DNA of 64,000 nt from Chionoecetes opilio (lineage: Eukaryota; Arthropoda; Malacostraca; Decapoda; Majidae), in contig JACEEZ010005865.1 in NCBI GenBank assembly GCA_016584305.1, positions 1 through 64,000 on the forward strand, read 5' to 3'. Made by a program: the position numbers and the translations under genes. The notes under the pieces were generated by a model that was not told where the DNA came from, ran no database searches, and saw nothing but the letters and a program-made list of their open reading frames with translations. Below are positions 36,335 to 48,547 of the stretch, one piece after another; within the stretch, counting starts at the first letter, position 1, and each line of letters opens with the position of its first letter.

Positions 36335-38265
36335 ATGATTTTTTTTTTTTTTACTCACAAGGAACTAACTGGCCAGGGCCCAACAAAATGGGTATCACAA
36401 AGCCCGCTTTAAGTTGCCAGTCCCTATAAAGAAGACAATAGGAGAATAAAAAAAACGGGTGAGCCAATTTAGTTCGTTAGGTTTCTTGTTACTCTTCTTT
36501 TTAAAAGATGGAAGTCATAGAAATTGGAAAAATAGAAAACAGGAAAGAGTTCCAGGTTTCCACCAGTGCAAAGGATTAAAGAGTAAAGATTACTGATTAA
36601 CTCTTGCAATAGGAAGATGGACCGGTAGGGATGAGAATTAGTAGAAAGTCATGTGCAGCGCGGCCGCGAGAGGGGTGGTAGGCATGCAGTTAGCAAGTTC
36701 AGAAGAGCAGTGACATGAACATAACGGTTGAAGAAGCAAGAGAGCAATCATTGCGGCGGATATTTAAAAGATTAAAGACGTCAGTCAGAGGGAGTGGAAT
36801 TGATAGGAGACGAAAAGCTTTTTGACTACACCCTGTTTAGGAGAGCTTATGATGGATTCTCCCAACCATGTCAGACATACTCCATACATGGGTCCGGATA
36901 ATGCCGCCTGTAGCGAGCAGCATGGGATGGAGAAAAAAAAGGACGCAGACGCCACAGGACCCTAACTTCCTAGAAGCTGTTTTTAGCAAGAGCTGAGATG
37001 TGAGATTTCCAGTTTAGATTTTTTTAGTAAAAGGATATAGTCCTAGAATGTTCTTGTCAGAAGAAGGAGACAGTTGATGTCATGAAGAAGAGGGGATAGT
37101 TTTCTGGTAGGTTTTGTCGTCGTAGACAGTGAGAATTGGGTTTTTGAGGCATTGAACAAAAACAGGTTTGCTTTGCCCCAATCAGAATTTATAGAAAATC
37201 GAGTTAGCGCTCGGTGGCATCTCTCTGTGCATCATTTATTCCTGTTGAGTTGGACGCTATAACCGCGTTGAAAAATGCAGGGAAGAATCATCAACCGTAT
37301 GTAGTCGGATAGGGCTTTGAGTTAGCCTTAGAAGATCATTAAGGAATAATAGAAATAGAGTGGGTGATGGACAGAACCCTGGAACACCACTATTATAGAT
37401 TTTAGGAGAAGACCAGTGTCCGTCTACAGTAGCTGCATAGGAACGGTTTAGAAAGGAAAACTTAAATGAAGGTACACGAGAGAAGGATAGACCGAAATGC
37501 GGGTAGTTTGGAACTTAAAGATTTGTGCCAGACTCTATCAAAAAGCTTTTGATATGTCAGGGCAACCGTCAAAAGTTTCAAAGACCGAAACCCTTAAAGG
37601 AGGATGACCAATATTCAGTTAGGAAAGCTAGAAGATCACCATTAGATCGCCCTTTACGAAACCGTACTGACGATCAATAAAGATTGTGAGCAGATTAGAT
37701 GCTTAAGAATCTTCTTATGAAGTATAGATTCAAAAACTTTTAGAAAGGCCAGGACGTCCAGCCTATAGGACGGTGAGTTGAAGGATTAGAACGGTCCAAC
37801 CCTTCTTAGGAACCGGTTTGGATGTGAGCAAACTTCCACAAGAAGGAAAGGTGGAAGTAGAATACAAAGAAGGAAAGTTTGACCAGGCAAGTGCAAGCAC
37901 ATAGAAGCACAGTTTTTGAGACATAGGAGGGACTCGGTCAGGACCGTACCTTCCGCGGGATCTAGTGCCAGAAAGGGCACAGAAAAACATCATTCCAAAG
38001 GATCTTAATAACAGGCATAATATAGTCAGAGGGTGGAGGAAAATGAAAGAACAAGCCCTTCATCAACGCAGAGTGTAATATTTAAGCAAAGGTTTGAGCG
38101 AAGAGCTTAGCTTTAGAAGTAGATAGCAGCTGTGGCGCCATCTGGATTGAAGTCATAGGAGGGACGATGCGAATAAAAATTGTTAGAGATGTTTATTAGC
38201 TAGATGCCAGAATTCACGAGAGGAATTTGATTACAGAAAAGATTTTGACATTTTCTATTAATACA
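36335..38265 (-). pseudogene. Jockey-like LINE reverse transcriptase, copy B, many frameshifts
   Basis: Counterpart of 24,311-26,255, including the poly(A) remnant (T run at about 36,341-36,352). The RT is split into frames of less than 80 codons by one-base indels (for example 37,763-37,993). It adds no independent information beyond unit A. Confidence 0.8.
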
Positions 38266-38299
38266 GCCGAATTACACTCCCAAATATATACCATTTTAA

Positions 38300-38575
38300 T
38301 CAACTTGTACCCGGTTTCTGATTCAGATTAAAGCACAGCAATTGCTTTGATTGGTAGATTTCCAGAAAAACACCATATCACATTGATGGACGAAACCGTG
38401 GGTTATTTTATTTTGTTTCTGGTGAGTTTATGAATAATCTGCTAACCTTTTTTCTGTCGCAACATCCTTATTTTTTTTTTTCGGTAATATGATAATAACA
38501 TATTGGCTTGCAATACGTACTTCCACCCGCTATGACCCACGCCGCGTGCTGTCCAACCCTGCCGTTAGACAATTT
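38300..38575. repeat. ~260-bp direct repeat, first member (unit B)
   Basis: Counterpart of 26,280-26,540, with a GTGGGTTATTTTATT-like insertion near 38,397 not present in unit A. Confidence 0.75.
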
Positions 38576-39011
38576 GTTTCCTAAAGTATTGATAACTTTA
38601 CCACTCTGGATTCCTAAACAAATTTAACCTAACCCTAACATAGTTCTAACCTAAACTAAACTAACTTGCCAGCGGTGGGATTTCCGACAGAAAAGCGATA
38701 CAACCAGTGTCTTATCTATGCAGAAGGCGCCTCATATAACACATTGGTGTCCAACGTATTGGGTATGGTTTTTTTTTCTTCTGAAATATTACAAAGAGCT
38801 TTAGAAAACTAGTCTTAGAAAAACATTTACGTAAAATCTAAACTAAACTTAACATAACCTAACTTACCTAACTATGGTGTATTAACCCCCTAGCTTCCTG
38901 ATCCCCCGTTATCTCAATCTATGACCGCTTGTGCGTTTGGACTTAGAATGTCTCAGTATCTGATACTTTTGTAGACCAGTGTAGTTATACAGCCTGAACC
39001 AGCACACTGGA

Positions 39012-39273
39012 ACCACTTCTGCTACCCGTGTTTCTGCACTCATAAATTATATACAGCAATTGGCTTGATTGTAAAACACCATATTGACTTTGGTACAAAA
39101 CTATTTGTTTCTAGTGAGTTGTGGAATTAATATGCTAACCGTTCTGTCGTCGCAAGTCCTTAGTTTTTTTTCCGGTAATAGCGTTAATAAGACATTTGGC
39201 GTAGCGTTAAGGGCCGTAACGTACTTCCGCCCAGCTATGGACCCACGCTGGCGTGCTGCTCCAACGTTAGACC
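39012..39273. repeat. ~260-bp direct repeat, second member (unit B)
   Basis: Counterpart of 26,974-27,230. Confidence 0.75.
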
Positions 39274-39879
39274 CCACTTTTTTTTTCATTATAATTTTTG
39301 ATCCGTAACAAACTGGTTCTTAAATAAATTTAACCAAATTCCTAACAAAGTTCATTAGACACGGAAATGGTCAAATAGCGAGCTTTCACTCATATTAATA
39401 TTATATCGTTAATTATATCCGTATTAATTATATTTGTCCATTTAGGGTCTGTATGTTCAGGGCCAAGCTTAGGGTGGGACCCACGGGCCTGGGCCCCATG
39501 CCCTCCCAACATAAGGACCATCCACATAACGCTGGGCAATTTTGACATTTGAACTCTTACCAAACGCATTCTACCAAAAAAGTCAAAACTCTTTCCCTCC
39601 ACTATATTATTCTATATATATAAAATTAATCATACCCATATTTCAATTAAATATATAAATGTTATAATTAGAAGATAAAAGTTAATAAATATTCTCCTCA
39701 ATTAGTTTTTTTTTTACATCCTACTATGTGTAGTGATGGGGGGCAGGGTGGGTGTGGTTGAGAATATGGTGGGGGGTTAATCCCCCATATAGGGTCAATG
39801 TGGGATGCATAGTATCCGGGGGAGTATACAGGGATATAATCGTGGGCCAAAAGGGGGTGGGGGGTGACGTGTGAAAATA

Positions 39880-40035
39880 GAGTTGGCAATAGGTATATTT
39901 TGAGTTGGAACGCAGGGTATATTTGTGGTTTTTAAAAGGGAATATTTGCGGTTGGAATAAGTATTTTGCGGTTTGAAAGGTATATTTGGCGGTTGAAAAG
40001 TGTATATTTGGGGTTGGATAAGGATAGATTTGGCG
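39880..40035. repeat. Minisatellite, ~21-bp unit (unit B)
   Basis: Counterpart of 27,835-28,000 with the same unit and several one-base indels. Confidence 0.82.
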
Positions 40036-40477
40036 TCGATCATAAAGGAGCTTTGTAAGGTTTAGAAAAAGGATAGCATATTTCATCACTACAAATACCT
40101 CTTTGTCTACCCTTTTCCTACCCTTCTTATCTAAGATTATTAATCAACCCTTTGAAAGGTATGATAAATTTTTCACAATGAAATGATACTTAACTTAATT
40201 AAAGATAATTCAAAGATATATTATCAATTCCCCTTGATTGTTAATGGGAGGACTCAAAGAGCGTATAGATATAAGTAACCATGTATGGTGGTGGACCGCG
40301 ACCACGTGACGAGACATCCTATATATTACGCAGGGCTAGTATAACGTGCCATGGCTGAAGATATCGACAGGGCACGAACACAGGTACTCAGCGAATTTTA
40401 CATACAAGTTGAAAATTTCAGAACCTCTCGTTCTGCTCGAATTTGCAGTGTGTTTAATCCTTACAGACTGTGCGGTG

Positions 40478-41078
40478 GCAGATTCCCGTCCTTGGCAGAG
40501 TATGTGGTCTAGTGATATCCCAACAGCCCAATCACGTTGTCGCAACTCGTGACGTCACATAAAGGGGTGGAGCTAACGTGAATCGCCGTGAAGGCGTGAA
40601 CTTCCCTTACCACCCCTCCAAATAACCTCCCTTCACCTTCATCCTCCCCTTTCACCCTCATTAGCCTCATGATTTGTTTCACCCCTTCATACCTCCCCCC
40701 GTCACACCCCTTAAACTTTCTTTTCACCCCTCATAACCTCATGCATTGTTTCACACCCTTTAATACCTGAAGGGTTGATGAAGTATGAAGAGGGAAAGTT
40801 TAAGGGTGTGAGAGGGAGGTCATTGAAGGTGTGAAACAAAGCATAGGTTATGAGGGGTGAGAGGGGAGGTACTGAAGGTGTGGAAACAAAGCAGTCAGGT
40901 GTATTGAAATGTGAAGGGTTAGGTATATAAGGGGTGAAGGGGAGGTATTTGAATGGTTGTAAGGGAATCACGGCGATCACGTTTTAGCTCCACCCCTTTA
41001 TTGACTAACAAGTTGTGCCAACCGTGATTGGCTGTTAGTATCCCTAGACCACATACTCTTCCAAATGACGGAATATGC
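40478..41078. mobile_element. Foldback element (unit B)
   Basis: Counterpart of 28,420-29,014. The two arms remain clearly complementary but carry more mismatches and gaps than in unit A, especially in the inner TTTCACCCC-type repeats. Confidence 0.75.
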
Positions 41079-41432
41079 GGTGGTGACGTACTCATACGTC
41101 CATAGTAGGGTGGGCGCAGGCATCGGGTGACGTCCCATCACGTCCATTTAAGATTTTGGCCCAATATTTGGTCCCTACAGCAACCTCTTGTTGTGTAGAT
41201 ATGTATTACACTAATGGGATATATTCCAAGCCACATTATGTGGGTGTCTCGTTGAAATATTTGTGTATTACTCGTTCCCGACACGTGCCTCATAGCGCAG
41301 TTCTCCGTTCCGACCCGAAAACTGTCGGGATGAGAGGTATTTTATTTATCTTTTCGCGACATGGCAGTGCTATGCCTTCTTAATTTTCTCCTGATTTTGA
41401 CCTCTACTGTACCCTCCATCTGTGTAAGGACA

Positions 41433-41471
41433 TCATACACTCAGCAGAAAAGCCTGCTGTGTCGTGAGGAG

Positions 41472-41505
<34 letters not shown>

Positions 41506-43073
41506 GCAGAATGTCGTATCCTGACAGCCTCACTATGAGTATCTCCACCATTCCAAGCGACGCCATAATTTTTTACGTACCCCCGCCTCAAAGCATTGAG
41601 TGAAAGTGCTATTGTGAACAATTAGGACTTATTTTATTAGTCATCATTCGAGTCTGGATGCGACTGAAAGCGACAGCGTTGTGAGCATATTTGCTTTGAA
41701 GAAACTCTGCACATCATATGAACTAAATATATCTTTGCTGATGTTTGTTTTCCTACATTCCGTGAAAAGGGGTAAACGAGAGCAAAAAGTAAACTAATAT
41801 TACAGAGTGGAAGGAACTGAAGGAAAGGTGGTGGATGAGTGACAGGCATGAAAGGGGAAGGTGATAAATGGCGAGATAAGGACGATAAGTAAAAAGGGGA
41901 CCATAATATCCACGTCTACAGCTACAACTACTATTACACTACCACTACTACTAATACTACTAGTACTAATGATGATGATAATCGTGATAATGGATAATAC
42001 AATGATCATTACTAGAATCAATACGATGTGTATGGTTAGAAAGGAGAAGTCAAGTTTTTGATCCGCACGCAAAACGATCGAACGGAGGTAAGCTCAGGCA
42101 GCCTCGGAACTTGAAAAATACTTCACTACATCACCTCACTGTGACGTAGCCAGTAGTACCTAGAGAGTTAGTTGTTCTTGCATACCAAAGATTAAAAGAA
42201 TGAGCTAAACTAAGATTTTTATTGTTTCTGGATAGCTTCAGGATTTATTATTACAACTGTCGTTGCAAAGAACGATTTAGAGCAATATTCCCGCTGTGGT
42301 GCACAGCGAGGTAAAAAGTCCCCGCTGTGTGGGATTGTTAATGCAAAGGACGATTTTTAAAGATTAGACTTTTCAGCTGCTCTTCGTGTTGCCATATTAT
42401 CATAGATCGTGCAGAGAAAAAAAATTATAAACTACATTTTTATAAAGAACTGTTTCTAGTTATTGTATTGAAGTGTAATCTGATATCCACGAAGATGCCG
42501 GGACTTACCGGTAATTGATATATCGATTCCTTTATGCTCAACGGTAGATAAGTGACAGCAGTAAAGAAATTTGATGGCGTTAGCTTTTTCAGAAATTGCT
42601 CATAAATATTATATTTTAATAGCGGATAGCTGACTAAAATAAACATGTAACCTTTGTTTAAACGCAACCTTTATAGCAGTAGAAAAATAATATAATAATG
42701 AGGTCACAACCCACAAATCACACAAGTTTTACTTACATGGCGTCGAACTTTTGCCTAAAAAAAAGGAATTGGAGAACCCTTCGGGAAGCCCCGAGCGCTG
42801 ACTGAGTATCCCTCAACGCAGTCGTCCCCCTTCATACATATTTCATAAACAGAGCCAATCTGTTGTAGAAAGCTTCCTTACTTAATCAGTATGATATGTT
42901 ACTTATGTTATTGAAATAATTTTTGTCATGGTTTTTTTGTTATATTTGTGTTAGTATATTATCATTAATATTTTCATAACAACATTATTGCATATGGTAT
43001 GTCATTAATTGTCACTACAAATTTCTACAAAAAAAAATCATCTTAAATGTATGATAGTACTGTATTTGTCGAT
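41433..43073. other. No gene supported; unique flank of the duplication
   Basis: Clean-textured single-copy-looking sequence. It holds an (AT)n tract at 41,473-41,502 and a trinucleotide-rich patch (ACT/GAT) at about 41,920-42,000. Open frames are at most 90 codons and follow the simple repeats. Confidence 0.45.
41473..41502. repeat. (AT)n microsatellite
   Basis: About 15 uninterrupted dinucleotide units. Confidence 0.95.
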
Positions 43074-43530
43074 ACATATTCAATCAATCAATCTTTGTGC
43101 TACGCCGGGGGGCCGCGTCGCCCTCGACGACCCTAAGACGCCACTCTTGGGGTTACCCATCACACGCGAGTCCCGATGCAGGCGCGCTTCCCATACCAAT
43201 AACTCGCGGCAGGAAACATCACTTACCCAAGCCACAAGCTGTGGGCGCCCCCCTGTCTCGCTCCACGCCGATTTTATGTTTACAGGGGGATACAACCCGG
43301 TGGAAGGATAGGGTTTCAGGGTTAATGGCTAGAATATGCCCATATAGCCGAAATTGGCACTGAACTATTAAGTAATAGGCGTCGATTCAGTCTCAGTTGC
43401 AATCAATGATTATGACACTAAATCATCTCAGCGATACCCCATGATCTGCGAAGGACTCCTTATTGAAAAATAATTGAATTCGCCTCTTCAAGTCGGTATT
43501 TATGTCCATTGTCCTCACATCCATGCAGGT
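43074..43530 (-). mobile_element. Diverged 3' fragment of the RTE-like LINE
   Basis: On the minus strand this matches the 3' part of the RT at about 20,055-20,465: shared strings include ATCATGGGGTATCGCTG, GAGACTGAATCGA and CGGCTATATGGGCAT, and it ends in (GATT)n. Divergence is by substitutions as well as indels, so this is a genuinely older copy, unlike unit B. Confidence 0.82.
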
Positions 43531-44098
43531 TTTTTTTTTTTTTTTAAATACGGTTAAGCCTATAGCAACTGTAGGCTTCATTTATGTAGGCCTTATATTA
43601 CACTGGGAACAATTTGAAAACAAAAATTGTTGAGTTTAAGATTTTTGAGCTTATTTTAGACTAAAATTGGCATGCCTGATTCCCCAAATCTGTAAGTCAG
43701 TTTTTTTTCTAGCACTCAAGTGTTTTTCTCCACAGCTTACCACTCCAGTATAAGCAAAATGCCACTGGTGTGAGCTGTAGTAAAACTTGCCAGCTGTTAC
43801 GATTTTGACTCTCGAGAGCTATGTGGCAGCTTGGTTTGTGCAGTTACAATTGCGACCTGTGCGGTGAGAGTGTGTGCAGCTCCAATAGGTCAGTACTATC
43901 AATATCTGCAAACAGAAAGGCCAGGTATGAGTAGGAATTAGGAGGATTTGTTATGGCTTTTCTCTCACCTTGTAACACCATACCTTGTAATTTCCTATTT
44001 TCGTTTTATGCTTGGTTTTTTTTTTTTTTCAAAGCTTGTAACTATTCCAGCTTAGTGTTTATTTTACATAGGTTATATATTTCTTTGTGTTTCAGATC
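43531..44098. other. No gene seen; ends in a possible splice acceptor
   Basis: T-rich sequence with no frame. It closes with TTTCTTTGTGTTTCAG directly before the next reading, a plausible 3' splice site. Confidence 0.4.
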
Positions 44099-45770
44099 AT
44101 GTCTGCTCCTGCTACGTCCCTTCGTCGTAAATGCCCTAAACAACCCTGTCCTTCTGCTATATATGTGGTAGTTTCCCATCCCAAGTCAAGGGCAAGCATC
44201 AGTCGTAGTTGTCAAACAAGTCAGTTTCGCATATTTGAAAGTGAAACTCGTGATCAAGACAAGCTATGGGCCCTCACAAAGTGTCAGCAGTGTGTCGAAG
44301 ATTACGGATGGGGACCAAAGGAACACGTGAAAAGTTGCATTTGGTATTCCCCATGGTTTGGCGAGAGCAAAAAGATCATTCCACAGACTGTTACTTTTGT
44401 TTAGTGAAAACATCAGATTTACAGAAAAAATAAAAGTAAAATAGAATATCTAAATCTACCGTCAGCTATAAACCTAATGCCTCTTTCAGCTGAAATTTTT
44501 CCTGTGCCCAGTTTTTCGCACAACTACCTCCTCTAGAAGATCTGAGTATGTTGAAGAACGCAGTGACATCAATGATGCAGATTTTTGACATTCACGAGGA
44601 TTCAGATTCGTAGGGGATTTTATTTAGCAAGGTAGTTTTTTCAATGATTAGCACGTGATTGGGCCTATCCAAAAAAGCTTAGAATACTAGCCTCCTGACT
44701 GACGAGAAAAACATACTTGAACAAGGAGTGAAGGTATCATACTTTCGCACCAAGAAAGTACATTTCTGCAGTACGGTTCGAAGTGCCAGCGGTTTATGTT
44801 TTGCCATACATTCCGTTTACTGAAGGAAGTAGGGGGCTTGCAATTACATCCAAATGAATGGCGATTGTTGATTGATAGCTCAAAGCGGAGCTTGAAGTGT
44901 GTCCCCTCTACCACAATGGCCAATTTGTTTGGCGGCAGTCCCTATTCGGGTCTGTCGTTCGTGAAGAATATGAGATTGTAAAGAGAGTCATTGAGTTATT
45001 GCAATATGACCCAAACAATCAATTGGATCATCTGGTGACCCTTAAACTGGGTCCTTCCTTCTTGGTCAACACGTGGATACACAAAGTATCCCTGCTTTCT
45101 CTGTAGGTGTGATAGCCTAGCTCGAGAGAAGCATTGGGTTCAGACTAATTGGCCTCCGAGATCTGATCTTAAACCTTGAGATCCTAACATTGTACTGAGA
45201 CCACTTGTTTGACAGGAAGAAAATAATATTCCACCTCTCTGCACATAAAACTAGTCTCATGAACATTTGTAAAAGCATTGTCAACTGATGGCGACTGTTT
45301 GAGTACATCTCTTGGCATTTCCTGGACTGTCAATTGAAATCAAGGCCGGTGTGTTTGTGGTCCACAAATTCGACAGCTCATCAAGATGACACATTTCACG
45401 GTACTATGTCAGACCTTGAAAAGAATGCTGGCTATATTCAAATGACGTTCGTCAAGAACTTTCTTGGAAATACCCGTGCAAGTAAGTACACAGAAATTGT
45501 TCAAAACTATTGAGAGCTACAGAGCGCTTGAGTTTCAACATGAGTATTTAAGTACATTTTTTGCATAGCCATCTTGCCAACTTCGGAAAATCTTGGTGCT
45601 GCTAGCACTAGCAAGGTGAATGATGTTCACCAAATTTGAAGGTTTATGGAAGAACGTTACCAGGGTAGATGGGAGCGCATATGATTGCTGCCTATTTTGT
45701 TGGAGCATCACACGCGATAGTCCTCAGTTTGAACACTCCAGACAAAGCTTACAAACGTAAATTTTTACCT
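44099..45770 (+). pseudogene. Decayed gene of a dispersed, uncharacterised arthropod family, copy 1
   Basis: The first frame opens at ATG 44,099 with a Cys-rich start (MSAPATSLRRKCPKQPCPS) and a possible zinc-binding CQQC, and stops at 44,402. After that, coding-like pieces continue in changing frames: EQGVKVSYFRTKK (about 44,715-44,760), NEWRLLIDSSKRSLKCV (44,856-44,906), a piece ending LLSL (to 45,106), then SLAREKHWVQTNWPPR (from about 45,117). The order and wording of these blocks match a protein family I recall from many insect, spider and crustacean genomes, always annotated as uncharacterised. Multiple stops and shifts make it non-functional. The sequence texture here is clean, so decay is probably biological. 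A mobile origin is likely from copy number, but I cannot name a superfamily. Confidence 0.62.
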
Positions 45771-46084
45771 TAACCTGCACACATTATAGCCCTTATCCTT
45801 TCTAAAAAATGATAATGTTAATAAACATTCTATTCGGCTATTTCTTTCATTTATTCATTGTATGTTTAACCTTTGCAACTTTTATAAAATAAGCACTGGT
45901 ACTGTATGTATAGTATTTTTCATATTTTTTAAGAAAACGAAAATCCTACAGTCAAAAACTTGACGTGAATAGAGAAAAAACTGAAATCAGTTTTGGATCA
46001 GCACCCCAAAATTACTTAATAACAAGTGTCAGACATATACTCAACAGAAATTTGTTTCCCAGTGATTATCAATCTAGGAGGTTG
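45771..46084. other. No gene seen
   Basis: AT-rich spacer without open frames. Confidence 0.5.
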
Positions 46085-46470
46085 ATGATGTTGGTTCTTC
46101 TGCCCGTTGGTGGGTCAGGCTGAATTTTTACAGGGACACCTGTGATTTATGGTGAAGGTCCGTTTTTCTAGTGATGGTCTACCCTCAGTCTGTGCACCAT
46201 AACGCTGCCGACCCTATTGCCCTTCGCCGCATTTGAGAGTCGCAGTCGAGGAACAGGATGCATGCATGCGCGCTAGCTTTCGGCACACTCCGACGAAGAT
46301 TTACAGTTGTGCTCCTTGGTGAACTTGAACTCAGGACCTTGTACTCACCTCCCAGTCCTCTGGTCACCTAGTTAATGATGGTCGCAAGACTTTTGGTCCC
46401 CGGCAGATTCGAACTCGTGACATAGAGGTCACCACTCCAGGACGCTAACCACTCGGCCACCGCCATCTTT
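46085..46470 (-). mobile_element. tRNA-derived SINE (one or two nested copies)
   Basis: On the minus strand, 46,385-46,470 reads as a tRNA-like head with GGTGGCCGAGTGGTTAGCG (A box) and ACGAGTTCGAATC (B box). A second B-box-like string (CTGAGTTCAAGTTC) lies in the reverse complement of 46,322-46,340. The tail near 46,105-46,155 resembles the SINE body at 18,540-18,590. Not a functional tRNA: no acceptor stem pairing is evident. Confidence 0.66.
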
Positions 46471-46784
46471 TGAGGATGCGGTGGGTTACAAAGTAGGTCC
46501 ACGGTTCACAGCGCTTGTAGATACGATCTTTCACCTGCTACAACACAGTTACCGACCACGCCAAAATACTCGTTTGAGCGAGTCCATAACACCGTGTCGC
46601 TAGCAATCAACCGTAATACTCTTTACGTAGCCGCCGTTATTCTGGTCTGCGCTACAAAGTTATGTAAAACTTTCCAAGTGTCAGCATCGTCGCCACACGC
46701 ATCAACAAATTGTATTGTTTTTTTTAGTAAGCCTCCAATCACCATGAATTTTGGTCTTGTCCGGTAGGGTCATTCTGAGGTAGA
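46471..46784. other. No gene seen
   Basis: Spacer between the SINE and the dispersed repeat. No coding signal. Confidence 0.45.
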
Positions 46785-47370
46785 TCGAAACGCATAGGGG
46801 AGAGCCCGATTGAAAGCCTATGTTTGTGTATGTGCGTCGGTCTGGTCTGCCCTCCTCCTCGGTTGAACTCTCCGAGATGGCTGAACACACAGACCTTCAT
46901 ATATGCATCAATATACTGCCTATGCCTCTGTGATGGCCTAGAAGGTGTGCGAAAAAAATATATATATTTCGGCCCACCAAGGGAGTAACGGCGGGCATTC
47001 TTCGTGTCCAAGGGTGGCAAGCATCCCCTTCGAAGCGACTCATGAGTGCAGCCGGAAAGCCGTGTGGGCGCCATTCGCTGCCTCATGGTGCCATTAAGGT
47101 GGCCTAAGCTCGATTTCTAGGACAGCGTGAACACCGTCCTTGTGGTGCCATCAGGGTGGTCCCATGGTCGACTCCATCTACAGCTTGAACTCAAGCTCAT
47201 CAGGGAGGTCAGGCTTTGCTGCCGCGGTGCTAAAATGGGCCTCTTGTATGGATTGTGGTCAGGGTCGCAATAATACCATTTATCAAATATATAAGTCTGG
47301 AGTCCTTCTTAATGTAAGGCCATGCCTGGGTATCAAGTTCCACTTAGACTTCTGTTTCTGACTTCCGGTC
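46785..47370. repeat. Dispersed repeat R3, copy 1
   Basis: Matches 52,228-52,885 in order and orientation: shared strings include GGGAGAGCCCGATTGAAA, TATGCCTCTGTGAT, CATGGTCGA and ATGGGCC/TTGGCCCTCTTG. It is non-coding, and open frames on both strands shadow its GC-rich content. It may be a long SINE or non-autonomous element. No end structure was recognised. Confidence 0.75.
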
Positions 47371-47460
47371 TTATCTGTACTGAGGAAGCTGCACGTCTAC
47401 TTGTTTTTATTTAGTTAACGGTAGTATGTAATGATGTTATTTATTCACTTATATATTTAG

Positions 47461-47620
47461 TTTTCCTGATAAATTAATTAGGACCATGCAGAAATTAGCG
47501 CTAACTAATAATAAACATAAAAATCATCAATCGGCCGGGGAAAATGATCCCGATTGATGATTTTATTTATTTATTTAAACGATAATTTATGCATGGGTCC
47601 TAACTCATTTATCGGAAAAC
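47461..47620. mobile_element. Small palindromic MITE (~160 bp)
   Basis: Left end TCCTGATAAATTAATTAGGA is inverted at the right end as TCCTAACTCATTTATCGGA, and an inner perfect stem AAATCATCAATCGG / CCGATTGATGATTT surrounds a GC-rich loop. Almost the whole element can fold into one hairpin. Confidence 0.75.
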
Positions 47621-48225
47621 GAATGATTCAATGGAAAGCTAATACAATTGCGCTTCTAGTAGAGTCTGTTTTCAGAGTAAATGTAGACTCGCAAGTTTTA
47701 AAATGGCGAAGAGGGTTGAAGTGAATAACAAGTTCATCCATATTTTCTTCAGAGTCTCGTAATGGTCATTTCCTTAGCGTGTTTTTACAGTTTTTTTTGA
47801 TAATATTTATAGAACCATATTTACGAAGATAACATTTAAAAAATCGCATTTATAAATGGTTGTATAATTACGTAGCCGACCAGAGCGAGGGAGAGGACGG
47901 AGCGGGTGGATGATGACCGAGCTGATGACTTCACGGCGCCATCGCTCAGGCCTTGTATAAAGAAGGCCGTGGTTTAGGGTCCCTTACTACCCAAAGATCA
48001 GTAATAATGAGCACCAAGCCCATCGAAGTGAAACTGGCGTTGCGAGCTCGACTCGCTGGACAAGACCATGGGTGCAGTAACAACACCTTCTCGTCCTTAT
48101 TATTGGGGGAGGCGGTTGCCGGTGGTAGCGCTTGGAATGGTGAGCTCGATGTCCCGAGTTTCTGAATTATAAATCGGGGGCAACTCTTTCGACCATCTTT
48201 AAAAACGCGGTTCGGCCCCAGGCCT
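47621..48225. other. No gene supported
   Basis: Clean sequence with a 138-codon minus frame overlapping the next SINE (47,946-48,362) and a 70-codon plus frame. Neither has a recognisable motif. Confidence 0.4.
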
Positions 48226-48540
48226 GGTATGTGAGCAAAAGGTCCCGAGTTCAATACCCACTTAGGTGCAACTGTTAGATCCATCGTCGAGTGGCCGAAG
48301 ACCCCGCATGCTACATCTTGTTTCCTATCGACTACGACTAAAAGTGCGGCGGAGGTACACAAGTGGCAGCCATGAGCCTTACCTGGCGGGTTACCATCAC
48401 AATAACAGCCTTTTAACCCATAGACACTGGCGTCACTATAAAAATTCTAGCCTGCGGGCACCACGGGCTAGGGCCAACCACCACGACCTCCGATGTGCCG
48501 TGGGCGCCAACCACTGAGCCCTCGAGAGACAATAATAGCC
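48226..48540 (+). mobile_element. tRNA-derived SINE, plus strand
   Basis: A B-box-like GGTCCCGAGTTCAATACCC sits near 48,250, followed by a body with TGGCGTCACTATAAAAATTC and GCGGGCACCACGGGC that matches the reverse complement of 18,480-18,585. This independent copy in the opposite orientation supports a real SINE family. Confidence 0.7.
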
Positions 48541-48547
48541 ACGGTGG

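Larger units (their letters stand above)
29362..41432. repeat. Tandem duplication, unit B (~12.07 kb), indel-laden
   Basis: Repeats unit A from CCATGGATGGAGAG to GTGTAAGGACAT, then unique sequence begins (CATACACTCAGCAG). Elements are in identical order. In a sample of about 130 bp (31,321 onward against 19,341 onward) I count about seven single-base indels and three substitutions, so all long frames of unit A are broken here. The predominance of one-base indels looks like uncorrected long-read error more than evolutionary decay. Confidence 0.9.

Noticed and set aside
46385..46470. Possible functional tRNA gene on the minus strand
   Set aside because: A and B boxes are present but no paired acceptor stem is visible and it adjoins SINE-body sequence, so a SINE head is more likely.
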